A stretch of DNA of 64,000 bases from an uncultured Poribacteria bacterium (GTDB taxonomy: Bacteria > Poribacteria > WGA-4E > WGA-3G), in NCBI GenBank assembly GCA_951812525.1, contig OX638316.1:868001-932000 (forward strand), given 5' to 3'. The notes under the pieces were generated by a model. It saw only the letters and a program-made list of their open reading frames with translations. It searched no databases and had not been told where the DNA came from. Positions 54,421 to 63,109 of the stretch are shown in pieces; positions within the stretch are counted from its first letter, which is position 1; each line of letters starts with the position of its first letter. The position numbers and the translations under genes are program-made.

Positions 54421-55488
54421 ATGAATAACGATTTAATCTCGCACGACACTCCCACAGCACCCGAGAACAGTAAACCTAAGTTCTTCGCCCCGTTCATCCT
54501 CGTTTTATTATGTGCCGTTGCGATCGGCTTCGGCATCAGACACTACAGAAGTAGCTCTGAAACGATTACCGAAGCGGCATCGGAGGTCTACTTTAGCGAG
54601 ATTGGTGCTGGGGGTCCTTCGCTTGAGAAACGGCTTGTTACAAGGCTCGCCAATGCCGCGGAACGAATTGATGCCGCCCTCTATCATCTGGATTCTGCTC
54701 CGATAGCCGATGCTTTAATCGAAGCACATAATCGCGGAGTACAGGTGCGGATGGTCACCGAAACAGATAATATTGATGAGAAAGCAATTGGACGACTGCA
54801 GGAAGTTGGTATTCAGGTCGCCGACGATGGAAATCCTGATAGCTATATGCATCACAAATTCATCGTTATTGATGAACGATACGTCTGGACAGGTTCCTAT
54901 AACACTACCTATAACGGCGCATACAAAAACAACAACAACGTCATATTCATCGATTCAGTCCCACTGGCATATAACTTCGCACAGGAATTTCGGGAATTGT
55001 TTCTGGATATGGAGGTAGGGCAATCTTCTGGCGGGTTTGCGACAAAACTGAGCGATGGCACGCAGATTTCCACCTATTTCTCGCCAAAAAATGACACAAT
55101 CTCACCGCTTCTGAAGGAGATCCAGTCAGCGAAAACGTCAATCCATTTCATGGCATTTTCGTTCACGCACGATGCACTCGGCAACGCGATGCGCGAATGT
55201 TTTCAATCGGGTGTCAATGTACAAGGGGTATTTGAAGAACGACAAGCTAACAATCAATACTCAGAATATAACCCTATGAAAGATGCTGGACTACGGGTTA
55301 TTCTTGATGAAAATCGAGGGGCTATGCATCACAAGGTGATTGTGATTGACGGAGAAACAGTAATTACAGGTTCGTATAACTTCTCAAAAAATGCAGAAAC
55401 CCGTAACAACGAAAACCTTCTGATTATTAAAGAAAATCGTGAGATTGCTGAGGCTTATGTATCCGAGTTTGAACGGATAACACGGTGA
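54421..55488 (+). CDS. Membrane-anchored phospholipase D-like protein
   Basis: 355 aa. One transmembrane anchor (about 20-40; FFAPFILVLLCAVAIGFGI), then two PLD domains, each with an HxK motif: YMHHKFIVIDERYVWTGSYN (near residue 145) and AMHHKVIVIDGETVITGSYN (near residue 305). The double HKD places it in the PLD superfamily of phospholipases, transferases and nucleases. The helical segment NALGNAMRECFQSGVNVQG is typical of the second half. A periplasmic nuclease or lipase role is possible; not resolved. Confidence 0.9.
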   Translation: MNNDLISHDTPTAPENSKPKFFAPFILVLLCAVAIGFGIRHYRSSSETITEAASEVYFSEIGAGGPSLEKRLVTRLANAAERIDAALYHLDSAPIADALIEAHNRGVQVRMVTETDNIDEKAIGRLQEVGIQVADDGNPDSYMHHKFIVIDERYVWTGSYNTTYNGAYKNNNNVIFIDSVPLAYNFAQEFRELFLDMEVGQSSGGFATKLSDGTQISTYFSPKNDTISPLLKEIQSAKTSIHFMAFSFTHDALGNAMRECFQSGVNVQGVFEERQANNQYSEYNPMKDAGLRVILDENRGAMHHKVIVIDGETVITGSYNFSKNAETRNNENLLIIKENREIAEAYVSEFERITR

Positions 55489-55502
55489 ATTAAGTCTATA
55501 AT

Positions 55503-56657
55503 TTACTCTTTTTCACCTAATATCGCTATATGATGCTTTTCGGTACCGCTTCTATCGACTTTAAGCCGGACTTTTGTATCGGGCCGCTTGGTTACAACAC
55601 ACCGTAACAATTCAGCATAGGAGTGTACAGATACTTCATCAAATTCAAGGATGATATCTTGGGGTAACAGTCCACATTTGTGTGCTGGGCTGCCCTCAAT
55701 CACACGGGTAACATAAACCCCAAACTCACCAACCTCTACCTCAACACCGAGCCAACCGCGCGCCACCTTGCCGTGTTCTATAATTTCTTTAGCAACGTCA
55801 CGTACCGTCTCCATCGGTATAGCAAAGGTAATTTCCTGATTGCGATTCGCTGGCTGTGCTGGTCGGATAAGGAGCTGTGTAACATTCGGGTTGTCCTCTT
55901 TATGAAACAGTGCGTTAGCCGATGGGTTGGTGCTGGTCGACTCCGTCAAGACTGCAAGTATCATTCCAACAATCTCTCCGGAGGTGTTTACAACCGCGCC
56001 GCCGCTGTTGCCCGGCGTAACTGCGGCGTTAATTTTAATTAAATCGCCGCACAATCGATCCGGCACGGTATCCCATCCACCCACAATTCCGAAAGAAACA
56101 ATCGGGCTACGCCCGTAAGAACTTCCGATCGTCACAACCCAAGAACCCGTATCAATCTTTGAGGAATCTCCCCATTTGACGGGCACTTTAGGGTTAATAG
56201 CACGCCTCGGTGGTGGGTCTCTAAATTTCCAATCTGAGACGCGAAGCACCGCGATATCGGTGAGTGCATCGCTTCCGAGCAGTTTCGCTGAAGATACCTC
56301 TCCATCATTAAAGATAACCTCAATCTTATTCAGAGCGTCCATTTCAAAAGTCGTTGTTACGACGTGCCCAGCGGTATCAATCAGGATACCGGAACCGATA
56401 TCTTGACGGGTGAACGCCAATACCTTAGGCTCCGGCTGAATCGATACCGAGTTAACCCGTGTCGTTACCACTTTGACAACAGCAGGACGGGCATCGGTGA
56501 CGATCCTTTGAAAATCCTTTTCAAACATCTGTAGGACGTTTTCATTCGCAAAACCAAAGGGGATTGTATAGAAAAGTAGACCCAGCAGTCCGATTATCAA
56601 TTGCCCCATACGCTGATCACTATAGGAACCGCGGTGTATTAATTCTTTGGCGAGCAT
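55503..56657 (-). CDS. HtrA-like trypsin/PDZ protein lacking the catalytic His
   Basis: 384 aa with an N-terminal signal or anchor (about 18-40). A trypsin-like fold follows: GSGILIDTAGHVVTTTFEMD, where HtrA has TNNHVV; the catalytic His is replaced by Phe (codon 56346-56348). The Asp (LTDIAVLRV) and the nucleophile Ser (GNSGGAVV) remain. A PDZ domain lies at about 295-375 (GWLGVEVEVGEFG). It is probably a pseudoprotease, binding rather than cutting misfolded or regulatory proteins. It is the last gene of a sigma / anti-sigma / HtrA group. Confidence 0.85.
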   Translation of the reverse strand: MLAKELIHRGSYSDQRMGQLIIGLLGLLFYTIPFGFANENVLQMFEKDFQRIVTDARPAVVKVVTTRVNSVSIQPEPKVLAFTRQDIGSGILIDTAGHVVTTTFEMDALNKIEVIFNDGEVSSAKLLGSDALTDIAVLRVSDWKFRDPPPRRAINPKVPVKWGDSSKIDTGSWVVTIGSSYGRSPIVSFGIVGGWDTVPDRLCGDLIKINAAVTPGNSGGAVVNTSGEIVGMILAVLTESTSTNPSANALFHKEDNPNVTQLLIRPAQPANRNQEITFAIPMETVRDVAKEIIEHGKVARGWLGVEVEVGEFGVYVTRVIEGSPAHKCGLLPQDIILEFDEVSVHSYAELLRCVVTKRPDTKVRLKVDRSGTEKHHIAILGEKE

Positions 56658-56736
56658 GTGTTATTTCCTTCAAATCTAAGTCTTTCGATACCTGTAAGTG
56701 CCTTTTATACATGCATCAATGCTACGAGTCCCCGGA

Positions 56737-57330
56737 TTAAAGCCCTCCGCGTGTGGAGGCGTTGGTATAACTTACCTGCTTTAAGATGTAGTGCTGTTGC
56801 ATCGGTTGTCTCGATGTTGAGATTACACCACGCGGCGAAAACGGATTGACGTCTTCCACTGAACGCCGAACATGCACGGGTAACTCAACAGGCGGTGTCG
56901 CAATTTGAGACCGTTCAGGTGTGGAGGTCACCACTACAGTCGGTTGAGAATTCTGATTGAATAAGGAACCTTCCTGATAGAGGTAGCCACCAACGGCGAT
57001 CAGAATCAATGCAACGATGCCACTGAATGCCCATCTGGGACGGTGAAATATGTCTTGTAGTCGTTCCCAAGTTGTTGCAGCGACCCCCTTAACGCCGCCG
57101 ATCTCACGCCGTTCTTCAGCAAGCCGTTGCTGCAACCTCGGCATAAAGTCGTGCGAAGGCTCTATCTGTGGCAATTGCCGGATCGCCTTAACAGATTCCT
57201 GAAATCCGGCATACTCGCTCTGACACGCTTCGCACTCAGCGAGATGTGCCTCAAAGTCGCGTAATACCTGATAATCAAGTGTATCTTCAAAATGGGCAGA
57301 GAAGTGTTCCTCAGCCTGTAAGCAGTTCAT
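56737..57330 (-). CDS. Zinc-finger anti-sigma factor
   Basis: 197 aa. N-terminal zinc-binding ZAS motif: His29, Cys33, Cys36 (HLAECEACQ), with Cys3 as possible fourth ligand. One transmembrane helix at about 90-112 (WAFSGIVALILIAVGGYLY), then a ~85-residue extracytoplasmic part. It sequesters the ECF sigma encoded just upstream (12-bp gap) until a signal triggers its proteolysis. Confidence 0.9.
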   Translation of the reverse strand: MNCLQAEEHFSAHFEDTLDYQVLRDFEAHLAECEACQSEYAGFQESVKAIRQLPQIEPSHDFMPRLQQRLAEERREIGGVKGVAATTWERLQDIFHRPRWAFSGIVALILIAVGGYLYQEGSLFNQNSQPTVVVTSTPERSQIATPPVELPVHVRRSVEDVNPFSPRGVISTSRQPMQQHYILKQVSYTNASTRGGL

Positions 57331-57342
57331 AAATTGCTACTC

Positions 57343-57945
57343 CTATGAACATGAAATAAAAGATTTTAACTTATCTTTAAGCATAAGCCGAGCACGATTA
57401 ATCCGGGATTTTGTTGTACCGTCTCGGAGTTCAAGGGTCTCACTGATTTCATCGTAACTCAGTCCTTGCAAATCGCGGAGGATAAGGGGTACTCTATATT
57501 GTTCTGGTAACTCTGCAATTGCTGTTTGGATAGCGTCGTGTAATTCCTTACGCTCAAGTGCGACTTCCGGTTGGAAAGATACATCGGCAGGTGCCCTCTC
57601 AATTAAGTCAATTTGCTCAATGTCTCCCTCATCACTGCTATCCACAACGTTATCAACCCTGTACCGATCGCGTCGTCCGCGATTCCGCAATTCATTTTTG
57701 CAGAGATTCGAGGCAATGTGATACATCCACGTCTTAAAATGTGCGCGCCCGGGCTGGTAGCGGCGCGATGCTTTAAAGATGCGAATGAACGTTTCCTGTG
57801 CCAAGTCCTCGGCACCATCTCTATCATTGATGAATCGAGCAATGAAATTGACGAGTGGCTGCTGATGCCGACGTACCAGAAGCGTAAACGCATCTTCATC
57901 TCCTGCTCGGTAGCGTTCCATCAACTCATCATCTAAATCAGGCAT
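57343..57945 (-). CDS. ECF RNA polymerase sigma factor
   Basis: 200 aa from the ATG at 57943-57945, preceded by GGAGG 6 bp away; a longer upstream frame lacks a ribosome site. Region 2 (FTLLVRRHQQPLVNFIARFINDRDGAEDLAQETFIRIFKA) and region 4 (AIAELPEQYRVPLILRDLQGLSYDEISETLELRDGTTKSRINRAR) are clear. It directs RNA polymerase to a specific regulon, controlled by the adjacent anti-sigma and probably by envelope stress through the HtrA-like protein. Confidence 0.93.
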   Translation of the reverse strand: MPDLDDELMERYRAGDEDAFTLLVRRHQQPLVNFIARFINDRDGAEDLAQETFIRIFKASRRYQPGRAHFKTWMYHIASNLCKNELRNRGRRDRYRVDNVVDSSDEGDIEQIDLIERAPADVSFQPEVALERKELHDAIQTAIAELPEQYRVPLILRDLQGLSYDEISETLELRDGTTKSRINRARLMLKDKLKSFISCS

Positions 57946-58075
57946 CAAGATCCTCCGGAGGTGCTTGTCTATAATATACACCAAAGCATGGATATGGTTG
58001 CAAATTTTTTTGCCACATCGAAAACGGAACGAAAATAGATATAATAACGTGAGTTCGATAAATACGGACTTGTAC

Positions 58076-58139
58076 CGCAAACTGTTAGTTTGCGGTGCTT
58101 CTGAAGTTTGTTTGGTATGCTACAAACTAACAGTTTGTG
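58076..58139. repeat. Two AACTGTTAGTT-type palindromes
   Basis: CCGCAAACT / AGTTTGCGG at 58076-58084 and 58088-58096 (perfect, 3-nt loop) and ACAAACT / AGTTTGT at 58123-58129 and 58133-58139. A third copy follows the next gene at 58877-58897. Confidence 0.8.
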
Positions 58140-58189
58140 CGACACTACATTTCCCGACTGCCGACTGCTAACCGCTGACAGCCATCCAC

Positions 58190-58218
58190 TTGACTTCAAA
58201 ACAGATTTCGTGTATGAT
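58190..58218 (+). promoter_or_regulatory. Promoter for O-methyltransferase gene
   Basis: TTGACT (58190-58195), 17-bp spacer, TATGAT (58213-58218). Confidence 0.65.
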
Positions 58219-58272
58219 TATTTCAGTAGGTGTCAGCCATCTGCTGACAGCCATCAACCAATGGAGGTCTAC

Positions 58273-58842
58273 ATGTTTGATCAGGTTTTACAAGAAGTTG
58301 AAGCACAATGTAGAGAAGAAAGAATCCCGATGCTCGGACCCGAAAAGGCGAAATTTCTCGCCGCTTGCGTCGAAAATGCGAAGCCATCTCTCATCGTCGA
58401 ATGCGGAACTGCTGTCGGTTATTCCGGACTATGGATGCTACGCGTGTTGAATACCCTCGGCACTGGACGCTTAATCACAATCGAAATAGACGCTGATCGG
58501 GCGGCACAAGCACAGACAAATTTTCAACGCGCTGGCTTGGCGGATCTCGTGGATTCACGCATCGGCGATGCACAGGAAGTACTCAAAAGCATCCAAGACC
58601 CTGTCGATTTTTTGCTCCTCGATAACAACTTTGATAACTATTTTCCCTGTTTTCAGGCGATTGAATCGCGGTTGACGAACCCTGCAACCGTTGTAGCAGA
58701 CAACGTCGGTATTGGTGCCGATACGATGGCGGATTATTTATCACATGTCCGTGAGCACTACGCATCCGAGACGCACTGGTTTGACATTGATTTGCCGTGG
58801 GTGAAACAGGACGCAATTGAAGTTAGTATCTATCGCCGTTAA
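58273..58842 (+). CDS. Class I SAM O-methyltransferase (catechol OMT-like)
   Basis: 189 aa from the ATG at 58273, chosen because GGAGG lies 5 bp upstream; longer frames run through palindromic repeats. SAM motif I: LIVECGTAVGYSGLWML; motif II acidic pair in ITIEIDADRA; metal-binding Asp in FLLLDNN. It is expected to methylate a hydroxyl group of a small molecule. Substrate unknown. Flanked on both sides by AACTGTTAGTT palindromes. Confidence 0.88.
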   Translation: MFDQVLQEVEAQCREERIPMLGPEKAKFLAACVENAKPSLIVECGTAVGYSGLWMLRVLNTLGTGRLITIEIDADRAAQAQTNFQRAGLADLVDSRIGDAQEVLKSIQDPVDFLLLDNNFDNYFPCFQAIESRLTNPATVVADNVGIGADTMADYLSHVREHYASETHWFDIDLPWVKQDAIEVSIYRR

Positions 58843-58876
58843 TTGAGGAAAATACATTATTCACGGCATTTTCATA

Positions 58877-58897
58877 CCGTAAACTGTTAGTTTGCGG
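58877..58897. repeat. CCGTAAACT / AGTTTGCGG palindrome
   Basis: Third copy of the element at 58076-58139, with one arm mismatch, in the gap after the methyltransferase gene. Confidence 0.7.
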
Positions 58898-58987
58898 GGT
58901 GCCAGCGGCAGCAAATTAAAGTGTGAACGCAAAGAACACAACCTAACAGATTGTGCTACAAGGAAAGTGCTAAGGAGTACACCGTAT

Positions 58988-61663
58988 ATGGACTACGATT
59001 TCACCTCAGTCGCGCGGTTGCCTGCCCCGGACGACAATGTTGCGATCGCCACACAGACACTGGAAGGCGGCACGCGTATCCGCCCTAACGGACAGCAGTT
59101 TGAGTTATCACACACCATTTTAGAAGGACATCGTTTCGCAATCCAGTCAATCCCAGAAGACGCACCACTCTTATCGTGGGGTTTGCCCTTCGGTTTCGCC
59201 ACACGTCCGATTGCTCCTGGCGACTACGTGTGCAATCAGAAAATGATTGACTCGCTGTCAATTAGAAATCTACCCTTTGCCTTACCCGAAACACCCAATT
59301 TCAGCGACAAAATGGCACCGTATATGCTCAACGAGGCAGAATTCCGATCAGGGCAACAGGTGCCACGTCATACAAAGGATCGGCACTTCCTCGGCTATCA
59401 GCGTCCCGGCAACCGCGGCGTCGGCACGCGAAATTACATCGTCGTCATGGGGACAACTGCACGCACTTCTGGTTTCGCGAGAAGACTCGCCGAGAGCTGT
59501 TCACGGAATGCCGAAGCCTATCCGAACGTGGACGGCGTCGTTGCCGTAACACACACAGAAGGCGGCGAAGGTAAGACTCCAAACAACATCGATATGCTCC
59601 TCCGAACACTCGCCGGTTTCACCATCCACCCGAATATCGGTGCGATGCTCCTCGTTGACTACGGCACCGAGGCGGTTACAAATGAAATGCTCAAAGCGTA
59701 TATGGCGCGTGAGGGATACGCTCTGGATGATGTCGTTCACCGTTTCTATCAGTTACAAGGGAGTTTCGACACGGACTTAGCCAACGGTGCGGAGATTATT
59801 AATGGATGGTTAGAACTGGTGAACAGTGTCCCACGTACCGATCAGTCTCTGGAAAATCTCAAAATCGCCTTGCAGTGTGGTGGTTCTGATGCCTTCTCTG
59901 GCGTATCGGGTAATCCACTCGCTGCTTATGTTGCGAAAGAGGTTATCCGTTACGGTGGATGTGCCAACCTCGCAGAAACCGACGAACTTATCGGTTCGGA
60001 GGCTTACGTGCTTCAGAACGCCCGTGACCTACCAACAGCGCGCACATTCCTCAATACAATTGAGCGTTTCAAGGAGCGCGCCGCGTGGCACGGACACTCG
60101 ACAGAGGCAAATCCGTCTGGCGGCAATAACTTCCGTGGACTCTATAATATCGCCATTAAATCAATCGGCGCAGCGATGAAACGACATCCTGAGGTCTGTC
60201 TGGATTATGTCATTGACTATAGCCAGTTGATGGAGAAATCGGGCTACTACTTCATGGACAGTCCCGGCAACGACTTGGAGAGCATCGCTGGACAGGTGGC
60301 ATCCGGGTCGAACATGATTTTCTTCGTGACAGGGAACGGCTCTATCACAAATTTCCCCTTCGTTCCGACAATTAAAATTGTCACAACAACGGGACGCTAC
60401 GAGATGCTTTCCAAGGATATGGATGTGAATGCGGGCGCGTATCTCGACGGCACCCCGATGGAAGAACTCGGCGAATCGATGCTCGATCTGACGGTCGATG
60501 TCGCGTCGGGTGAACGTTCTGTGGGTGAGAAAGCGGGACACTCTCAGGTTTCGTTGTGGCGGGATTGGAAGCAGACGGGTCCCGTAGATTTAGACCCACT
60601 GTTGACGGAATCCGAGATAAAGTCGGGTGAACCCATTCCAATCGAAACTGTGGTAGGAGCGATCTCTGAATCGCGACCACCAATGCAATTCCGCGCCCTC
60701 CAAACAGAAGACGGGTGCCGCACAGATCAACTCGGACTCATCTTGCCGACGAGTCTCTGCTCTGGACAAATCGCACAGATGATTGCACACCGTTGCAATG
60801 AACGAAAGATTGGCAAAGAACAGGGGATATCCCGTTTCGTCGCGCTTCCACATACAGAGGGGTGTGGCGTCTCCAGCGGACGTTCCGAGGAAATTTATAC
60901 CCGCACGATGATTGGACATCTCACGCATCCGACGGTTGCCCTGGGTTTACTCCTTGAACACGGTTGTGAAAAGACCCACAACGACCATGTCCGACACGAG
61001 ATCCAGAAACTCGGTATATCGCCTGAAAGCTACGGTTGGGCGAGCGTGCAATTGGATGGTGGGATTGATGCTGTTGTTGAGAAGGTGCAAGACTGGTTTT
61101 CAGAAACGCTTGCGGAGAAACCTACCGTTCCAGTCATTGATGCCGGATTAGAGCATCTCCGTATAGCCGTGACCTCAAGAGGTGAAGTAACAGAAGAGGT
61201 TTCACAGTCTCTGACGCATTTGACGCACGGTATTGTCGCCGCAGGTGGCACAGTTATCGTGCCTGCAAATGCGACGTTCTTGAGTTACGGCACACGGAGT
61301 GTGCCTACTACCCTAGCGTATGGGCAGCGTGTTGAGAAAACAGGTTTCCACATCATGGAGACACCCACGGATCAACCAACGGAGACGCTAACTGGATTGG
61401 GCGCGACCGGTGTCGATCTCGCACTGGCACATATTGTCGGAGCACCTTTGCAATCTCATGTGATGGTGCCGCTGATTCAGGTCTCCACGGATGCCACAAC
61501 GCAAGCCACTTACGGTGCAGATTTGGATTTAGTGACTGCTGATGTTGATGAATTATTGGCGTTGATTGTAGAGGTGGCTTCGCGTCGGTATACACCGAAG
61601 CTGCATGGTAAAGGAAATACGGATTTTCAGTTAACGCGCGGGTTATTGGGGATTTCGATGTGA
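58988..61663 (+). CDS. UxaA-family (altronate/galactarate) dehydratase
   Basis: 891 aa from the ATG at 58988, which has AAGGAG 10 bp upstream. N-terminal SAF-like domain (1-100; VAIATQTLEGGTRI), then a UxaA/GarD core (from about 130; GYQRPGNRGVGTRNYIVVM, NLKIALQCGGSDAFSGVSGNP). Cysteines lie in KIALQCGGSD, YGGCANLAET and PHTEGCGVSSG. Family members dehydrate aldonic or uronic acid salts with a metal. The linker near residue 556 (TVVGAISESRPPM) is encoded by a palindromic repeat (60653-60680). Larger than most UxaA (about 500 aa), because two core-like halves are fused. Confidence 0.85.
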   Translation: MDYDFTSVARLPAPDDNVAIATQTLEGGTRIRPNGQQFELSHTILEGHRFAIQSIPEDAPLLSWGLPFGFATRPIAPGDYVCNQKMIDSLSIRNLPFALPETPNFSDKMAPYMLNEAEFRSGQQVPRHTKDRHFLGYQRPGNRGVGTRNYIVVMGTTARTSGFARRLAESCSRNAEAYPNVDGVVAVTHTEGGEGKTPNNIDMLLRTLAGFTIHPNIGAMLLVDYGTEAVTNEMLKAYMAREGYALDDVVHRFYQLQGSFDTDLANGAEIINGWLELVNSVPRTDQSLENLKIALQCGGSDAFSGVSGNPLAAYVAKEVIRYGGCANLAETDELIGSEAYVLQNARDLPTARTFLNTIERFKERAAWHGHSTEANPSGGNNFRGLYNIAIKSIGAAMKRHPEVCLDYVIDYSQLMEKSGYYFMDSPGNDLESIAGQVASGSNMIFFVTGNGSITNFPFVPTIKIVTTTGRYEMLSKDMDVNAGAYLDGTPMEELGESMLDLTVDVASGERSVGEKAGHSQVSLWRDWKQTGPVDLDPLLTESEIKSGEPIPIETVVGAISESRPPMQFRALQTEDGCRTDQLGLILPTSLCSGQIAQMIAHRCNERKIGKEQGISRFVALPHTEGCGVSSGRSEEIYTRTMIGHLTHPTVALGLLLEHGCEKTHNDHVRHEIQKLGISPESYGWASVQLDGGIDAVVEKVQDWFSETLAEKPTVPVIDAGLEHLRIAVTSRGEVTEEVSQSLTHLTHGIVAAGGTVIVPANATFLSYGTRSVPTTLAYGQRVEKTGFHIMETPTDQPTETLTGLGATGVDLALAHIVGAPLQSHVMVPLIQVSTDATTQATYGADLDLVTADVDELLALIVEVASRRYTPKLHGKGNTDFQLTRGLLGISM
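60653..60680. repeat. Palindromic repeat inside the UxaA reading frame
   Basis: GTAGGAGCGATCTCTGAATC followed by GCGACCACC, matching the extragenic copies at 54342 and 1756. It is translated in frame as VVGAISESRP between the two halves of the enzyme. Confidence 0.7.
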
Positions 61664-61683
61664 TAACATCCACCGCCACGGTA

Positions 61684-61705
61684 GGCGAGGTTGGAAAATC
61701 TCGCC
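61684..61705. repeat. GGCGAGGTT..AATCTCGCC palindrome
   Basis: Between the UxaA gene and the next minus-strand gene; one mismatch from the perfect family palindrome. Confidence 0.65.
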
Positions 61706-61759
61706 TGCTCGCAGTATATCAGCAATTCTAAATCCACTATAAATACAGTGCTGTTTTGA

Positions 61760-62938
61760 TTAGAATGAGATCCGCACCAATTCCACAGGAAAATCAGCCA
61801 TAATAGTTGGCTTGCGGAATGCCATCAAACCGAGGGTAAACCACTCATTGATCGAAGGCAGCGAAATTGTGAATCTATCTGATTCAGGTATGAGATTATT
61901 TCTCGCAAAAGGAGCCGACTCGCCCCAACCCCGTGTCAAACGGTGTGCCAACCACATTCCCGTCGCTGATCCAAGAATATTCGCCACAACATAAGGTTTA
62001 TGGCTTTCCGCGTCAGCAATCAGCGGAAATCCGCTGCCAAATAGAGCACCTGCCCACGCACCGATTTGTATCAAAGCTGCGCGACCGCTTGTATACTCAT
62101 TTCCAGCAGTCAATTTATAGCCAAGATATGTGCCTATCGGCAAACCGAGCATGGCGGCTAAGACATAAGGCCTCGGTTCTTCCACATCCGTTAGGGACAT
62201 AATTCCGAGCGCATAGGCACTACCGATAGTGCCTCCAAGAGCGATTAAACTTGCCCTTCCTTCGTTAATCGGTTTATCGTAAATCAGCTTTGCTGTAGTC
62301 CACACACCAGCAGGTACACCAATCATCGCCGATGTAACATAGATTCTGGCTTGCGTCCAATCCTCGAGATTTTCGATATTGATGAGATACGGAATTGCGA
62401 GCCCGTACAATCCGCCAACCAACCCGCCCCTGCTAATCGTATGCGACTCACCCTCATTAAACCACCTGTGAGAACTAAGTCTATGGGCAATTAAACCTCC
62501 TATTGGCGTTGCGAGCATTGTGGATGCCCAATAAGCCTTTTCGTTCTCTGATTCAAATAGCACAGGCACTCCCAAACCATATAAGGTGCCTGCCAGACTG
62601 CCCGATAGGATTAGACTGGAGCGTCCGGCACCGAGTCGATGATTTCTCGTTGCGACAAGCCCACCCACAAAAGACCCGCCGCCAATCAACATCTCTAATC
62701 CAGCCACTTGTGCCCCGGATTCAATCTCAAGTAACCGAGCTGTTCCGGGTCCATACAACAGCAGGCCATATAGTGTTGTAGTGGTGACCAATAAGGTCCT
62801 GCCTTCCTTCTTCTCTTCTACGGAAACGCTCTGCTGCGTTTGTGTCTGCGGATAGCCTTCATGCACGAAGTGCATAAAAACAAAACCGGCAAAGCAAAAA
62901 AGAGAAACTGCTTTGCGAAGCATAAAACGAATTCTCAT
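61760..62938 (-). CDS. Glycine-rich internal-repeat membrane protein, function unknown
   Basis: 392 aa with a signal peptide (residues 8-30). From about 55 to 340 there are five repeats of ~60 residues built on G-x-LI-x-LGG-x-x-G-x-LYGLG, then a polar ExE segment and Y-V-x-x-x-M-LG-x-PxG. Examples are GRSSLILSGSLAGTLYGLGV, GRASLIALGGTIGSAYALGI and GRAALIQIGAWAGALFGSG. Each repeat has a hydrophobic Gly-rich stretch, suggesting short membrane-inserted hairpins or a channel-like fold. Not recognised as a named family. No operon partner. Confidence 0.65.
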   Translation of the reverse strand: MRIRFMLRKAVSLFCFAGFVFMHFVHEGYPQTQTQQSVSVEEKKEGRTLLVTTTTLYGLLLYGPGTARLLEIESGAQVAGLEMLIGGGSFVGGLVATRNHRLGAGRSSLILSGSLAGTLYGLGVPVLFESENEKAYWASTMLATPIGGLIAHRLSSHRWFNEGESHTISRGGLVGGLYGLAIPYLINIENLEDWTQARIYVTSAMIGVPAGVWTTAKLIYDKPINEGRASLIALGGTIGSAYALGIMSLTDVEEPRPYVLAAMLGLPIGTYLGYKLTAGNEYTSGRAALIQIGAWAGALFGSGFPLIADAESHKPYVVANILGSATGMWLAHRLTRGWGESAPFARNNLIPESDRFTISLPSINEWFTLGLMAFRKPTIMADFPVELVRISF

Positions 62939-63109
62939 CTTTTCTCCTGTTTAGATTTGCGTGAATGATCTCCTGTTCGTCAATATACAGAGACTGATGA
63001 ACGAAAACCAACTTCGGTAGTTACGTATTGTACCCCACCTCCGCAAGAAAAAACAAGAAAATGGCAAGACATAAGACCTTGACCTACAGACTGCAGAATT
63101 CGTTTTCAA

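Noticed and set aside
58892-58987. Upstream extension of the UxaA frame
   Set aside because: It runs through an AACTGTTAGTT repeat remnant; the ATG at 58988 has AAGGAG.
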